Origin: Rhizobiales bacterium GAS188
Lineage (GTDB): Bacteria; Pseudomonadota; Alphaproteobacteria; Rhizobiales; Beijerinckiaceae
Direction: 5' to 3'
Length of the DNA: 64,000 nucleotides
NCBI GenBank assembly: GCA_900104855.1
Contig: FNSS01000001.1
Coordinates: 5,828,001 to 5,892,000 of the forward strand
The position numbers and the translations under genes are program-made. Below the pieces are notes generated by a model. That model saw nothing but the letters and a program-made list of their open reading frames with translations, was not told the DNA's origin and did no database searches. Shown here piece by piece: positions 41,949 through 50,280 of the stretch (positions are counted from its first letter, which is position 1; each line of letters begins with the position of its first letter).

Positions 41949-43160
41949 ATGGCGCCGCTGGGGTACGGCAGTGCGGACGCTGAGGCGGTATTGACGATCC
42001 TCGCGCTGAACAGCGGCTCGTCCTCGCTCAAATTCGGGTTGTATCGTGTCGCTTCTTCACGGACCGAAATGTTGCTCTCCGGCGAGGCTGAGTCGATCGG
42101 CGACAAGCAAGGCAAATTCTACGCGCAAGATTCGCGCGGAAATGCGTTGCTTTCAGAGACGATATCCATTCCCAGCCAACGGGACGCGATCATCCGCATC
42201 GGAAGACTTCTTGCAGACTCCAAATTGCCGGCACCGGCCGCCGTCGGGCATCGAATCGTCCATGGCGGACCGAAGCTCCGGCAGCACTGCCTCATTGATG
42301 ATTCGGTCCTCCGGCAACTGGAAGCAGCGTTCGCCTTCGCGCCGCTGCATATTCCATCGGCTCTATCGGTTATCCGCTTCGCACAAGAGCATTTTGTCGG
42401 GCTTCCGCAGGTAGCGTGTTTCGACACCACTTTTCACGCCGAATTGCCGATGGTCGCACGTGTGCTTCCGGTCTCCAAGGAGCTCCAGCTGGAAGGGATC
42501 CAGCGCTACGGGTTTCATGGGCTTTCATGCGAATCGATCCTGCGCCAGCTTGCGAATAATCCGCCGAGCCGCCTGATCATCGCTCATCTCGGCAACGGCG
42601 CAAGCATCACCGCGGTCAAGAGCGGCAAGTCGATCGATACCAGCATGGGATTGACCCCGACCGGCGGGGTGATCATGGGCACGCGCTGCGGCGATCTTGA
42701 CCCGGGCGTCCTGGTCTATCTGATGCGCGAGAAAGAGTTCGATGCCGCCATGCTCGAGCAACTGGTCGATCACCGTTCGGGTCTGATCGGAATTTCGGGC
42801 GTCGGCAGCGACATGCGGCGCCTGCATGAAGCCGCCACGTCAAACCCCGATGCGCGGCTTGCCATTCAGATGTTCTGTTATTCGGCGCGCAAGCAGATTG
42901 CTGCGATGATCGCCGCGCTCGACGGAGTCGATATGATGGTCTTCACCGGCGGCATCGGAGAAAACGACGCGAACGTCCGCGCCGAGATCTGCGACGGCCT
43001 GTCCTGGATCGGCGTCCGCCTCGACGATGCTCGGAATCGCTCCGCGAGCAATCCGATCGACGATCCCGCATCGCGCTGCTCGGTGCTCGTTCTCGCCTCG
43101 CAGGAAGACGAACAAATCGCCCGCCATACCTGGGCATTGTTTCCACGGAGTCTCTCCTGA
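41949..43160 (+). CDS. ackA: Acetate kinase
   Basis: 403 residues from ATG 41949; GTG 41940, overlapping the phosphoketolase stop, is an equally possible coupled start. The ASKHA-fold N-terminus LTILALNSGSSSLKFGLYR (~15-33), FHGLSCESILR, LGNGASITAVKSGKSIDTSM, GTRCGDLDPGVLVYLM and FTGGIGENDANVRAEI are the AckA signatures. It transfers phosphate from acetyl-P to ADP in the cytoplasm, completing the phosphoketolase bypass. C-terminus is slightly divergent but complete. The operon is typical of rhizobial clusters with universal stress proteins and cation ATPases that are induced at low oxygen; that regulatory link is inferred from known relatives. Confidence 0.95.
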   Translation: MAPLGYGSADAEAVLTILALNSGSSSLKFGLYRVASSRTEMLLSGEAESIGDKQGKFYAQDSRGNALLSETISIPSQRDAIIRIGRLLADSKLPAPAAVGHRIVHGGPKLRQHCLIDDSVLRQLEAAFAFAPLHIPSALSVIRFAQEHFVGLPQVACFDTTFHAELPMVARVLPVSKELQLEGIQRYGFHGLSCESILRQLANNPPSRLIIAHLGNGASITAVKSGKSIDTSMGLTPTGGVIMGTRCGDLDPGVLVYLMREKEFDAAMLEQLVDHRSGLIGISGVGSDMRRLHEAATSNPDARLAIQMFCYSARKQIAAMIAALDGVDMMVFTGGIGENDANVRAEICDGLSWIGVRLDDARNRSASNPIDDPASRCSVLVLASQEDEQIARHTWALFPRSLS

Positions 43161-43182
43161 CAATTGCGGCGAAACTATCCGC

Positions 43183-43287
43183 GACCGCGACCATCCGCGG
43201 GCCAAATCCACCGTCCATGACGGTCACGTCTATTATTTTTGCTCGCAAGATTGCCGCAAGAACCTTGAAGCTTCGCCCCGATCATAG
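43183..43287 (+). pseudogene. YHS-domain fragment after acetate kinase
   Basis: In one frame DHPRAKSTVHDGHVYYFCSQ followed by DCRKNLEASPRS and a stop. This is the C-terminal half of a YHS metal-binding domain (usually DPVCGM......A....GxxYYFCSxxCxxxFxxxP). No start codon, no DPVCGM half. A fuller YHS gene is at 49287. Confidence 0.65.
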
Positions 43288-43369
43288 ACGAGCAGTGTCG
43301 CAAGCGCGCCACACAATATGGAACATAGCCATGAACGTCAGCACTAAACTGTCGGGTACGCGGATCTGA

Positions 43370-43415
43370 GTAGTTTCCGAACCTGTCGCTGCCGTTTCGA
43401 TACCGGCTATCCTAC
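43370..43415 (+). promoter_or_regulatory. Two-block promoter module, copy C (GTAGTTTCCG...GCTATCCT)
   Basis: GTAGTTTCCG 43370-43379; GCTAT 43406-43410, offset 36. Located 90 bp before the Cys-rich peptide gene and the metal island. Confidence 0.65.
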
Positions 43416-43504
43416 TGCTGCTTATTCTAATGTCAGGCCCGACGGCGGCGCCGGTCGTCCCTTCGTCCGAGAGCATCTGGCGACAGCCGAGCAGGAGGAC
43501 AAGA

Positions 43505-43699
43505 ATGACGGACAAGACCAGCACATCGTCCCAACACTCATCGACACATGGTTGCTGCGGCGGCCAGGGTTCCAAGAACACTCCTGGGCCCGTGGTCGCA
43601 GCCAAGCCGACGGCAGCGCTCTCGCCGGCGCTGAAGAGCTCGGTACCGGCAAAAGCTGCGGGGTCCTGCTGTCATGAAGAAGATCATTCCTCAGGATGA
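43505..43699 (+). CDS. Small Cys/His-rich protein, likely metal-binding
   Basis: 64 residues from ATG 43505 with AGGAGGACAAG just upstream. MTDKTSTSSQHSSTHGCCGG at the N-terminus and SCCHEEDHSSG at the C-terminus give two Cys-Cys pairs flanked by His, joined by an Ala/Pro/Lys linker. Such arrangement suggests soft-metal (Cu, Zn or Cd) binding. No signal peptide. It is 67 bp upstream of the P-type ATPase and probably co-transcribed from two-block promoter C; a metal chaperone or sponge role is inference. I do not recognise a named family. Confidence 0.65.
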   Translation: MTDKTSTSSQHSSTHGCCGGQGSKNTPGPVVAAKPTAALSPALKSSVPAKAAGSCCHEEDHSSG

Positions 43700-43766
43700 C
43701 CTACACATGCAGAGCGACCGCTCTTAACGGCAGCAACCTATCTGCCAGGCGTGGGAGCAGGCATCC

Positions 43767-46214
43767 ATGACGACTAGCACGATCGAAGTCGGCGACCTGT
43801 TCTCTGTCCTTGGCGCGCATGGGATCGAAAGGCAGCTGCAACGTGTCGCGGGCGTCGGCCGCGTGTCGGTCAACCCGGTCTCGGGCTCGACGACTGTTGT
43901 GTATGATCCGGGGAAGACCAGCCTCTCCGCAATACAGGCAGCGATCGAAGATTGCGGCTTTCATTGTGCGGGCGAAGCCCTGCCGAGGCATGTTTGCGAT
44001 AACCCCGCGATGCCCAGCAGGTCTCGTCCGGGGACCCCGATCAGCCAGACCAGGCCCGCGCACTCCCGGACGCATATGGGTCATGCGGGGATGGCATCGG
44101 CCGGCATTAGGCCGGCCGACGCGATGGCCGCGCCCAAGGCGCATGGCGGGGAAAAGAGCGATGCCATGGCTCAGGAAATGGGCCACGGCGCCGGCATGGA
44201 CATGCAGACCATGGTCCGCGACATGCGCAACCGATTCTGGATCGCCCTTGCCTTCAGCCTGCCGATCTTCCTCTTCTCTCCGATGGGCTTGGACTTCATT
44301 CAGATCCCGCCGCCATTCGGCCTTCGGCTGGATCTCGTCCTGTTCGTTTTGGCCAGCGCCGCTATCCTGTATCCGGTCTGGCCCTTCGTCGTTGCTGCCT
44401 ACCGTGCGCTCCGCAGCGGTGTCGCCAATATGGCGGTGCTCGTCGTCCTCAGCGTCGGCACCGGATACCTGTTCAGCGTTGGATCCACGTTCGTTTATGG
44501 CGGCCAGCAGTTCTACGAGGCGTCGGCGATCCTGCTGGTCTTCATCCTGCTCGGACATTGGCTCGAAATGCGCGCAAGGGCAGGTGCATCTGAAGCTATC
44601 CGCGCCCTCATGGATCTGGCCCCGCCCAAGGCAACGGTCCTGCGTGACGGCACAGAGCTGGAGGTGCCGACCGCGGAAGTCATCTCTGGCGACACCGTCG
44701 TGATCAGGCCGGGGAACAAGATCCCGGTCGACGGGACCGTGCTGGAAGGTACGTCCCTGGTCGATCAATCGATGCTCACCGGCGAATCCATGCCGGTTTC
44801 GAAGAACGTGGGTGACGCTGTGATCGGCGCGACCATCAACAAGAGCGGGACGTTCAAGTACCGCGCGACCAAGGTCGGCGCGGATACGGCGCTCGCCCAA
44901 ATCGTCAAGCTCGTCCAGGAAAAGCTCAGAACTCCAAAGCTCCCTCGCAACTTCTTGCGGATCGCGCCTCGCAATGGTTGGTCCTGGCTGCAATTCTCGT
45001 GGGTCTGCTCACCTTCGTCGTCTGGTACTGGTGGATCGGCCAGACCCTCTTGTTCGCACTCAGCCTCACGATCACCGTCTTCGTGATCGCCTGCCCCGAC
45101 GCGCTAGGGCTGGCAACCCCGATGGCGATCATGGTCGGGACCGGGCTTGGCGCCATGAACGGCATCCTTTTCAAGAACGCATCGGCGCTGGAGGACGCAA
45201 CCAAGCTCAATGTCGTCATCTTCGACAAAACCGGCACGCTGACGATGGGCCAGCCCGAAGTGGTGGACCTGGCGATGGCCGCCGGTGCCTACGAGGAGCA
45301 ACTGCTATCCTCTGCCGCGGCCGTGGAAGCAGGATCGGACCATCCCTTGGCGCAGGCAATCCTGCGCCGGGCCGCCAAGGTGAAGGCCCCCAAGGCGACC
45401 GGATTCAAAAACCTCGAAGGCAAAGGCGCGCAAGCCGAGATCGACGGCAAGACGGCATTGCTCGGCAACAAGCTGCTGATGACGGAGAACAAGGTCGATC
45501 TCGGCGCGCTTGGTGCAAAATCCGAGGAATTGCAGGGCGCCGGACGGACGGTCGTTCACCTCGCGGTGGACGGCAAGCTCGTGGGTTTGATCGCCATTGC
45601 CGATGCAGTGAGGCCGACGGCGGTGGAAGCGGTCAAGGCGCTGCGCGCGCGGCGTCGAGGTCGCCATGCTCACCGGTGACAACAAGGGCACGGCGGAGCG
45701 CATCGCGAAGAGCCTCGGGATCGACAAGGTATTCGCCGACGTGTTGCCTGGCGACAAGGCAAGCAAGGTCAAGGAGCTCCAGGCGCAAGGCAAGAAGGTC
45801 GGCATGGTCGGCGACGGCGTGAACGACGCTCCGGCTCTGACGCAGGCCGATGTCGGATTCGCAATCGGTGCCGGCACGGACGTCGCAATGGAGAGTGCCG
45901 ACATCGTGCTGATGAAGAGCGATCCTTTCGACGTGGTCGGCGCCATCGAACTGTCGCATGCGACACTCAGAAAGATGCATCAGAACCTCTGGTGGGCGGT
46001 CGGCTACAACGTCATTGCCTTTCCGCTGGCTGCCGGCGTTCTGTATCCCGTTTTACTGGGGCCGAGCATCGCCGCCCTTGCCATGTCCGGCAGCTCGGCG
46101 CTCGTCGCGATCAATGCCCTGATGTTGAAGCGGACCAAGCTGACCGGCATCCATCGCCAGCGCGCGGAAGCGTCTCCGGTCGCGGCGCTCACCCCAGCGC
46201 GGGTGACATCGTGA
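43767..46214 (+). pseudogene. Copper-type P1B ATPase interrupted by two compensating frameshifts
   Basis: Three frames make one ~815-residue protein. Frame A (43767 to ~44925): HMA-like domain without the CxxC ([20 protein letters not shown]), Met/His-rich stretch, first helices, actuator loop SMLTGES. At GGAAAAGCTC (~44920) two bases too many (or one too few) shift to frame B (~44925-45645): [20 protein letters not shown], the ion motif CPDALGLATP, phosphorylation site DKTGTLTMGQPEV. At the CG run near 45650 two bases are missing, returning to frame A: VAMLTGDNKGTAERIAKSLG, VGDGVNDAPAL and final helices. As written it cannot make one chain. The metal-site triplet is CPD rather than CPC. Either a recent pseudogene or assembly error. 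Confidence 0.85.
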
Positions 46215-47518
46215 CCGGCAGCACCACATCCACAGGCGTACCGCCGAGCACAATGGCGGTTCTGATGCTGTCGGTTTTCACGGTGTCGATTGGTTATGGC
46301 ATAGTACTGCCGCTCCTGCCGTATTTGATCGAGCGTTTGCTCGGCACAGGTGGCGACGCGGCGCAAGTTTCGCGCTCGACGGGTCTGCTGACCGGTCTCT
46401 ACACGCTCTCGCTTTTTCTCTTCGCTCCGTTATGGGGACACGTGTCCGACCGGTATGGGCGCCGCACCATTCTCCTGATCGGTTTGACCGGATTTAGCGC
46501 GACCATGTTGACCTTCGCGTTCATCGAGAGCCTGACCGCGGTCTACGCCGAGCGCTTCTTGAGCGGCATGTTCGCCGCTGCGGTCACGCCGGTTGCGCTG
46601 GCCGCGATCGGGGATCTCGCGACGGAGGAGACGCGGGCTCGCCGGCTAACCTTCGTCAGCCTGGCCGGGATTAGCGGGTTTCTGCTCGGCCCTATGCTCG
46701 GTGTCTTCATTGCGCGCGGCGCTTCAAACATGCTTCCGATCGCCAGCCAGGCCGGACCCCTGGCCTTCCCGCTGGCAGGGACTGCAGTTCTAGCCATTCT
46801 CGTGGCGGCCGCCGCCCTGGTGACGATCCCAGGAACGAAACGGGGCGATGCAGCCTCGAATCGCGATCGACCCGTTCCGAAGGCCGCCCCCTGGCTCGTC
46901 CCCAGGCTTCTCGCACTGGCATTCATCGTCTCTGCCGGTGTGGGTGTGTTCGAGGTTGGATTGGCGCTCCGAGGGAAACAGGAACTCGGGCTGACACAAT
47001 ATCAGATCGCCCTGATGTTCACCGAGTGCAGCCTAGTGATGCTCGTCGTACAGGCCCTGGTATTTTCACCTTGGGTCAAGCCCGAGACCACGCGCTGGTT
47101 CATCGCACCTGCGCTCACTGTCCTGGCGGCCGGATTGTTCCTAGTTTCTCGCGCATCCGACTTCACACTGATGCTCGTGGTGATTGGAGCAGTAGCGGCG
47201 AGCGCCGGAATTCTTTCGCCGATCCTGACCTATTGGATCTCGAGCAAGGCGGGCAAGGCGCAGGGGGCGGAACTCGGCAAGCAAACCGCCGCGGCGAGCC
47301 TGGGGGCGGCCGTCGGTTCGGCAGCCGGAGGCCTCTTGTTCGATATGGCGCCGCTGCCCGATGCCTCGTTCCTGCTCGTGACAGCACTGACCGTGTTGGG
47401 TGTGCTGCTGAGTCTCGGCCTTCCCAAGATGCTCGTGACACGGAAACGCGGCGAAGCCGCCGGCGGCATTGATTTTAGGATGGTCGCTACTCCCGCGGAA
47501 CAGAAGAGCGGGCGATAG
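46211..47518 (+). CDS. MFS transporter, drug/H+ antiporter type
   Basis: 435 residues from GTG 46211, which overlaps the ATPase stop by GTGA; ATG 46253 (MAVLMLSVFTVSIGYGIVLP) is the alternative. Twelve hydrophobic segments in two halves separated by a basic loop (PGTKRGDAASNRDRPVPKAA). Motif A is GHVSDRYGRRTILLIG (~77-92), and the N-terminal helix SIGYGIVLPLLPYLIE is typical of the DHA1 group. Substrate unknown; its position behind a metal ATPase suggests metal or drug efflux. The coupling overlap indicates translation after the ATPase reading in frame A. Confidence 0.85.
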   Translation: MTGSTTSTGVPPSTMAVLMLSVFTVSIGYGIVLPLLPYLIERLLGTGGDAAQVSRSTGLLTGLYTLSLFLFAPLWGHVSDRYGRRTILLIGLTGFSATMLTFAFIESLTAVYAERFLSGMFAAAVTPVALAAIGDLATEETRARRLTFVSLAGISGFLLGPMLGVFIARGASNMLPIASQAGPLAFPLAGTAVLAILVAAAALVTIPGTKRGDAASNRDRPVPKAAPWLVPRLLALAFIVSAGVGVFEVGLALRGKQELGLTQYQIALMFTECSLVMLVVQALVFSPWVKPETTRWFIAPALTVLAAGLFLVSRASDFTLMLVVIGAVAASAGILSPILTYWISSKAGKAQGAELGKQTAAASLGAAVGSAAGGLLFDMAPLPDASFLLVTALTVLGVLLSLGLPKMLVTRKRGEAAGGIDFRMVATPAEQKSGR

Positions 47519-47713
47519 GAGGACGCAATGCGCGGAGCAAGGCAGTTCGTCCAACAATTCGGTGCTCCGCCCCGCTTGCTACGCATCGATAACTGCGACC
47601 GTCGAATTAGCTTCGGTCGCAGACCGGCAGACTATCCCCGCGTGTCGAAACCCTCGGTTCCGACACAACGGGCCCGTACCCCGTCTTAACATTCAAACAG
47701 GAAAAAGCACCCC

Positions 47714-48142
47714 ATGGCAAAGAATGACGCAATCGTCGCCGTATTCGCCCACCACAATGGAGCCGAGGCAGCGGTCCGTAAGCTCGCCAAAAGCGGGCTC
47801 GATATGAAGCATTTCAGCATTGTCGGCAAAGGCTATCACACAGAAGACAAGGTGGTGGGCTTCTACAATACCGGCGATCCGGTCAGGTTCTGGGGCAAGA
47901 CCGGCGCGATCTGGGGCGGCCTGTGGAGCTTGTTCTTCGGCGGTATGCTGGTGACTGTTCCCATCATCGGTCCGGTCATGGTGCTGGGGCACCTTGCGGC
48001 CATGGTGTTCGCGGCCGTCGAGGGGGCGGTTGTCGTGGGCGGTCTGAGTGCGCTCGGAGCGGCCATATTCGGCCTCGGCATCCCTCAGAGTCTGACTCAT
48101 AAAGGCTGGCAGCATTTCACGCTCTCCCCAGCCTTCTTGTAA
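47714..48142 (+). CDS. Glycine-zipper stress membrane protein, truncated by IS insertion
   Basis: The first ~125 residues are genuine: MAKNDAIVAVFAHHNGAEAA, VRKLAKSGLDMKHFSIVGKG YH, a GxxGAIWG segment and helices GLWSLFFGGMLVTVPIIGPV / GHLAAMVFAAVEGAVVVGGL. This matches DUF1269-like/general-stress-17M-type membrane proteins. After GIP (48084) the frame enters the IS and ends with 17 foreign residues (QSLTHKGWQHFTLSPAFL). The missing C-terminal part (KDSVIEYEEAVKADGFLLLA...) is at 49022-49223 beyond the IS. So the gene was intact until the insertion. The truncated product keeps both helices and might fold, but loses the cytoplasmic tail. Confidence 0.85.
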   Translation: MAKNDAIVAVFAHHNGAEAAVRKLAKSGLDMKHFSIVGKGYHTEDKVVGFYNTGDPVRFWGKTGAIWGGLWSLFFGGMLVTVPIIGPVMVLGHLAAMVFAAVEGAVVVGGLSALGAAIFGLGIPQSLTHKGWQHFTLSPAFL

Positions 48143-49021
48143 GGCGGCGGATGTGGGCGATGAGGATCCAAGCGACGGCGCTCTCGATGCTGGCTTCGAA
48201 GTCCTTCGCGAGCCGCCGGCATCGGCCGAGCCAAGCGAAGGTTCGTTCGACTACCCATCGACGCGGCAGGAGTTCGAACCCCTTGGCGGTGTCGGAGCGT
48301 TTGATGATCTCGAAAGTCCATTGGCCGAGCGTGGTCATGGCGTCGCGCAGCTTGTCTCCGGCATAGCCGCCGTCGGCGAAGACATGGCGCAGCCACGGAT
48401 AGAGCGAGCGGATCGACGCCAGCAGGTCCGGTGTGCCGTCGCGGTCTTGGATATCGGCGGGGTGAACCTGCACGCCGACCAGATGGCCCTCGGTGTCGGT
48501 GACGATATGGCGTTTGCGGCCTTTGAGCTTCTTGCCCGCATCGAAGCCTCTGGGGCCGCCGCATTCGGCGGTCTTCACCGACTGGCTATCGATGACGCCC
48601 GCCGTGGGGCTGGCCTCTCGCCCGACCATCTCGCGCAGGGCCATGACCAGCATGTGGTTGATGTGCGCCAACAAACCCTTGTGCGACCAAGCGTAGAAGT
48701 AGCCTTGCACTGTCGAGTAGGGCGGAAAATCCTTGGGGATCGCGCGCCATTGGCAGCCGGTCGACGCCATATAAAGGATCGCCTCCACCACCGAGCGCAA
48801 GTCCGTCTTTCTCGGCCGCCCAACCTTCGAAGCCGTCGGCAGAAACGGCTCGATCAACGTCCATTCCGCGTCGGTAAGATCGCTTGCGTAGCGCAACGCA
48901 TCGCGCCGATAGTGCGCGCGGGTGGTTTCAGTCCAAGCCATCGTGATCTCCTTTGAGCTTCGCAACCCAACGGAATCACAACAGATTGAAATCACCCAAC
49001 TTTCTTTTTTCAGTCAGCCTC
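48088..49021 (-). mobile_element. IS5-family insertion sequence (IS427-like)
   Basis: 934 bp bounded by imperfect inverted repeats GAGTCTGACT (left, 48088) and GAGGCTGACT (right end, read inward from 49021). Probable 3-bp TNA target duplication: TCA at 48085-48087 and TAA at 49022-49024. Joining CCC to TAAGGACAGT restores GIPKDSVIEYEE of the target gene, which fixes the insertion point. It carries one intact transposase on the minus strand. Confidence 0.85.
48117..48941 (-). CDS. IS5-family transposase
   Basis: 274 residues from ATG 48941 (AAAGGAGATCACG upstream); the frame is open 54 bp further. N-terminal DUF4096-type segment YASDLTDAEWTLIEPFLPTA and GRPRKTDLRSVVEAILYMAS, then the DDE catalytic core: D in GVIDSQSVKTAECGG, KGRKRHIVTDTEG, D in HVFADGGYAGDKL, and E in RRWVVERTFAWLGRCRRLAK. 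All catalytic residues are present and there is no frameshift, so the element may still be active. Single-ORF organisation (no programmed frameshift) as in the IS1031/IS5 group. Confidence 0.93.
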   Translation of the reverse strand: MAWTETTRAHYRRDALRYASDLTDAEWTLIEPFLPTASKVGRPRKTDLRSVVEAILYMASTGCQWRAIPKDFPPYSTVQGYFYAWSHKGLLAHINHMLVMALREMVGREASPTAGVIDSQSVKTAECGGPRGFDAGKKLKGRKRHIVTDTEGHLVGVQVHPADIQDRDGTPDLLASIRSLYPWLRHVFADGGYAGDKLRDAMTTLGQWTFEIIKRSDTAKGFELLPRRWVVERTFAWLGRCRRLAKDFEASIESAVAWILIAHIRRLTRRLGRA

Positions 49022-49223
49022 TAAGGACAGTGTGATCGAATATGAGGAGGCGGTGAAAGCTGACGGATTCCTGCTCCTGGCACACGGTCCCGTCGAGGAG
49101 ATGGCACGAGCCAAGACCATCCTCGCGACGATGGAACCGATCCGTCTCGACGTGCATGAAGATGCCAAGGACTTGGCCGAGCTTCCGGCAGATCACACTG
49201 CACATAGCGCGGCGGCGGCTTGA
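49022..49223 (+). pseudogene. 3' half of the IS-split stress protein gene
   Basis: TAAGGACAGTGTGATCGAAT continues the target frame as KDSVIEYEEAVKADGFLLLA, HGPVEEMARAKTILATMEPI, RLDVHEDAKDLAELPADHTA. It ends TGA at 49223. Together with 47714-48087 it makes a ~190-residue protein. A GTG at 49032 exists but lacks a ribosome-binding site. Confidence 0.85.
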
Positions 49224-49286
49224 TCATAACGGACGGATGGCGCCGCGACGGGCATACGGCCTGAGCGTCACGATGGAGTATGAAGC

Positions 49287-49619
49287 ATGGATTCCTGGAT
49301 CTGGCTTCTGATCGTCGGCGGTCTCTTTTTTCTCATGATGCGCTTCGGGTGTGGCGCGCAAGTCATGGGCCGCGGCCACCGGGATCAAGGCGATCATCGG
49401 AATCCGATGCCAGGTCGCGGCCCGTCACTGGCCGCGACCGCCTCGGCGATCGATCCGGTGTGCGGGATGCATATGGATCCGGCCCTGGCGAAATCGTCCG
49501 TGTATCGGGACGAAGTCTATTTCTTCTGCTCGACCGAGCATCGCACACGTTCGAGGCCAATCCGAACAAGTACCTTGGAAAGGGCTCGGAGCCGACGGGA
49601 GCAACATGTTCATGGCTAA
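49287..49619 (+). CDS. Membrane-anchored YHS-domain protein, frameshifted near the C-terminus
   Basis: 110 residues as read: helix DSWIWLLIVGGLFFLMMRFG (~2-21), polar linker rich in His, then a YHS domain AIDPVCGMHMDPALAKSSVY RDEVYFFCSTEHR, whose Cys pairs bind metals such as copper. After STEHR the expected HTFEANPNKYLGKGSE is found in another frame, so one base (a C in CGCCACACG) appears lost at ~49543. The last residues REQHVHG are again family-like, hinting at a second compensating indel. The stop overlaps the next gene's ATG by 14 bp. Such YHS proteins accompany copper P-ATPases, as here. Confidence 0.7.
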   Translation: MDSWIWLLIVGGLFFLMMRFGCGAQVMGRGHRDQGDHRNPMPGRGPSLAATASAIDPVCGMHMDPALAKSSVYRDEVYFFCSTEHRTRSRPIRTSTLERARSRREQHVHG

Positions 49620-49920
49620 CAACAATCGGGCCGTCTCCATGCCCACTGATATCCGCATTCGGGCGAACGCGGCGCCACGGCTACCCGTCGCTGCCCTTGG
49701 ACTAAGCCTCGGCTTGTTCCTAGCCATTACCTTTGTTTTCTGCGTCGGCCACGACCTCCTCTTCCCCGGTCAAGCGATGAACGCGACATGGCTCCGGCTG
49801 CTACCCGGCTTCACCTGGCTTAGCTGGGGCAGCTTCTTTCTCGGACCGATCGAGTCGTTCGCCTATGGCGTCTATGTCGCCCTGGTCTTCGGGTCACTCT
49901 ACAACTTCATGGCCGGCTAG
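49606..49920 (+). CDS. DUF5676 family membrane protein
   Basis: 104 residues from ATG 49606 (GGGAG 5 bases upstream; ATG 49612 also possible). Two membrane helices: LPVAALGLSLGLFLAITFVFCVG (~29-51) and SWGSFFLGPIESFAYGVYVALVFGSLYNFMAG (~73-104). The conserved segment HDLLFPGQAMNATWLRLLPGFTWLSWGSF lies between them. This is the DUF5676 signature; members sit with YHS and P-type ATPase genes in rhizobial metal islands. Role unknown, probably assembly or trafficking of metal in the inner membrane. Translationally overlapped by the upstream YHS gene. Confidence 0.85.
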   Translation: MFMANNNRAVSMPTDIRIRANAAPRLPVAALGLSLGLFLAITFVFCVGHDLLFPGQAMNATWLRLLPGFTWLSWGSFFLGPIESFAYGVYVALVFGSLYNFMAG

Positions 49921-50280
49921 GTGGGCATGACGTCGCACCACAGCCGGTGTCCTAGACCCTGGAACGGCTTATGTGAGCCAGGGTCCCCTCCGCTTTCGGC
50001 GATCGGGTCGACCTGCACAGGGCGTCACAGTCGCTATTGGGCGTGAGCAGCGCCATGCGGCAGTGCGTGTGCCGGTCGCGGCATGGATCGCCATCGTCCC
50101 GCGCCCTCCAACGTCGTTGATGCGGTCCGGGTCCTATGCGGGATAGCGAGACGACAGCGTCTGTGAGAGACGGCACGCCATGAGCCAGCGCGGCACCTCG
50201 CGCGGGATGAAACCCGATCATGGCGCGAGGTCCTATTGAGGACCGCAGAGGAAACGGGGGGCTTGACCGCGCAGTCAGCG
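49921..50280. other. Intergenic region, no supported gene
   Basis: About 360 bp between convergent genes (DUF5676 and channel-like). No ORF, promoter motif or repeat recognised. Confidence 0.4.

Noticed and set aside
47594-47621. Hairpin TGCGACCG/CGGTCGCA after the MFS gene
   Set aside because: No T-run and a 12-base loop; not convincing as terminator or riboswitch.
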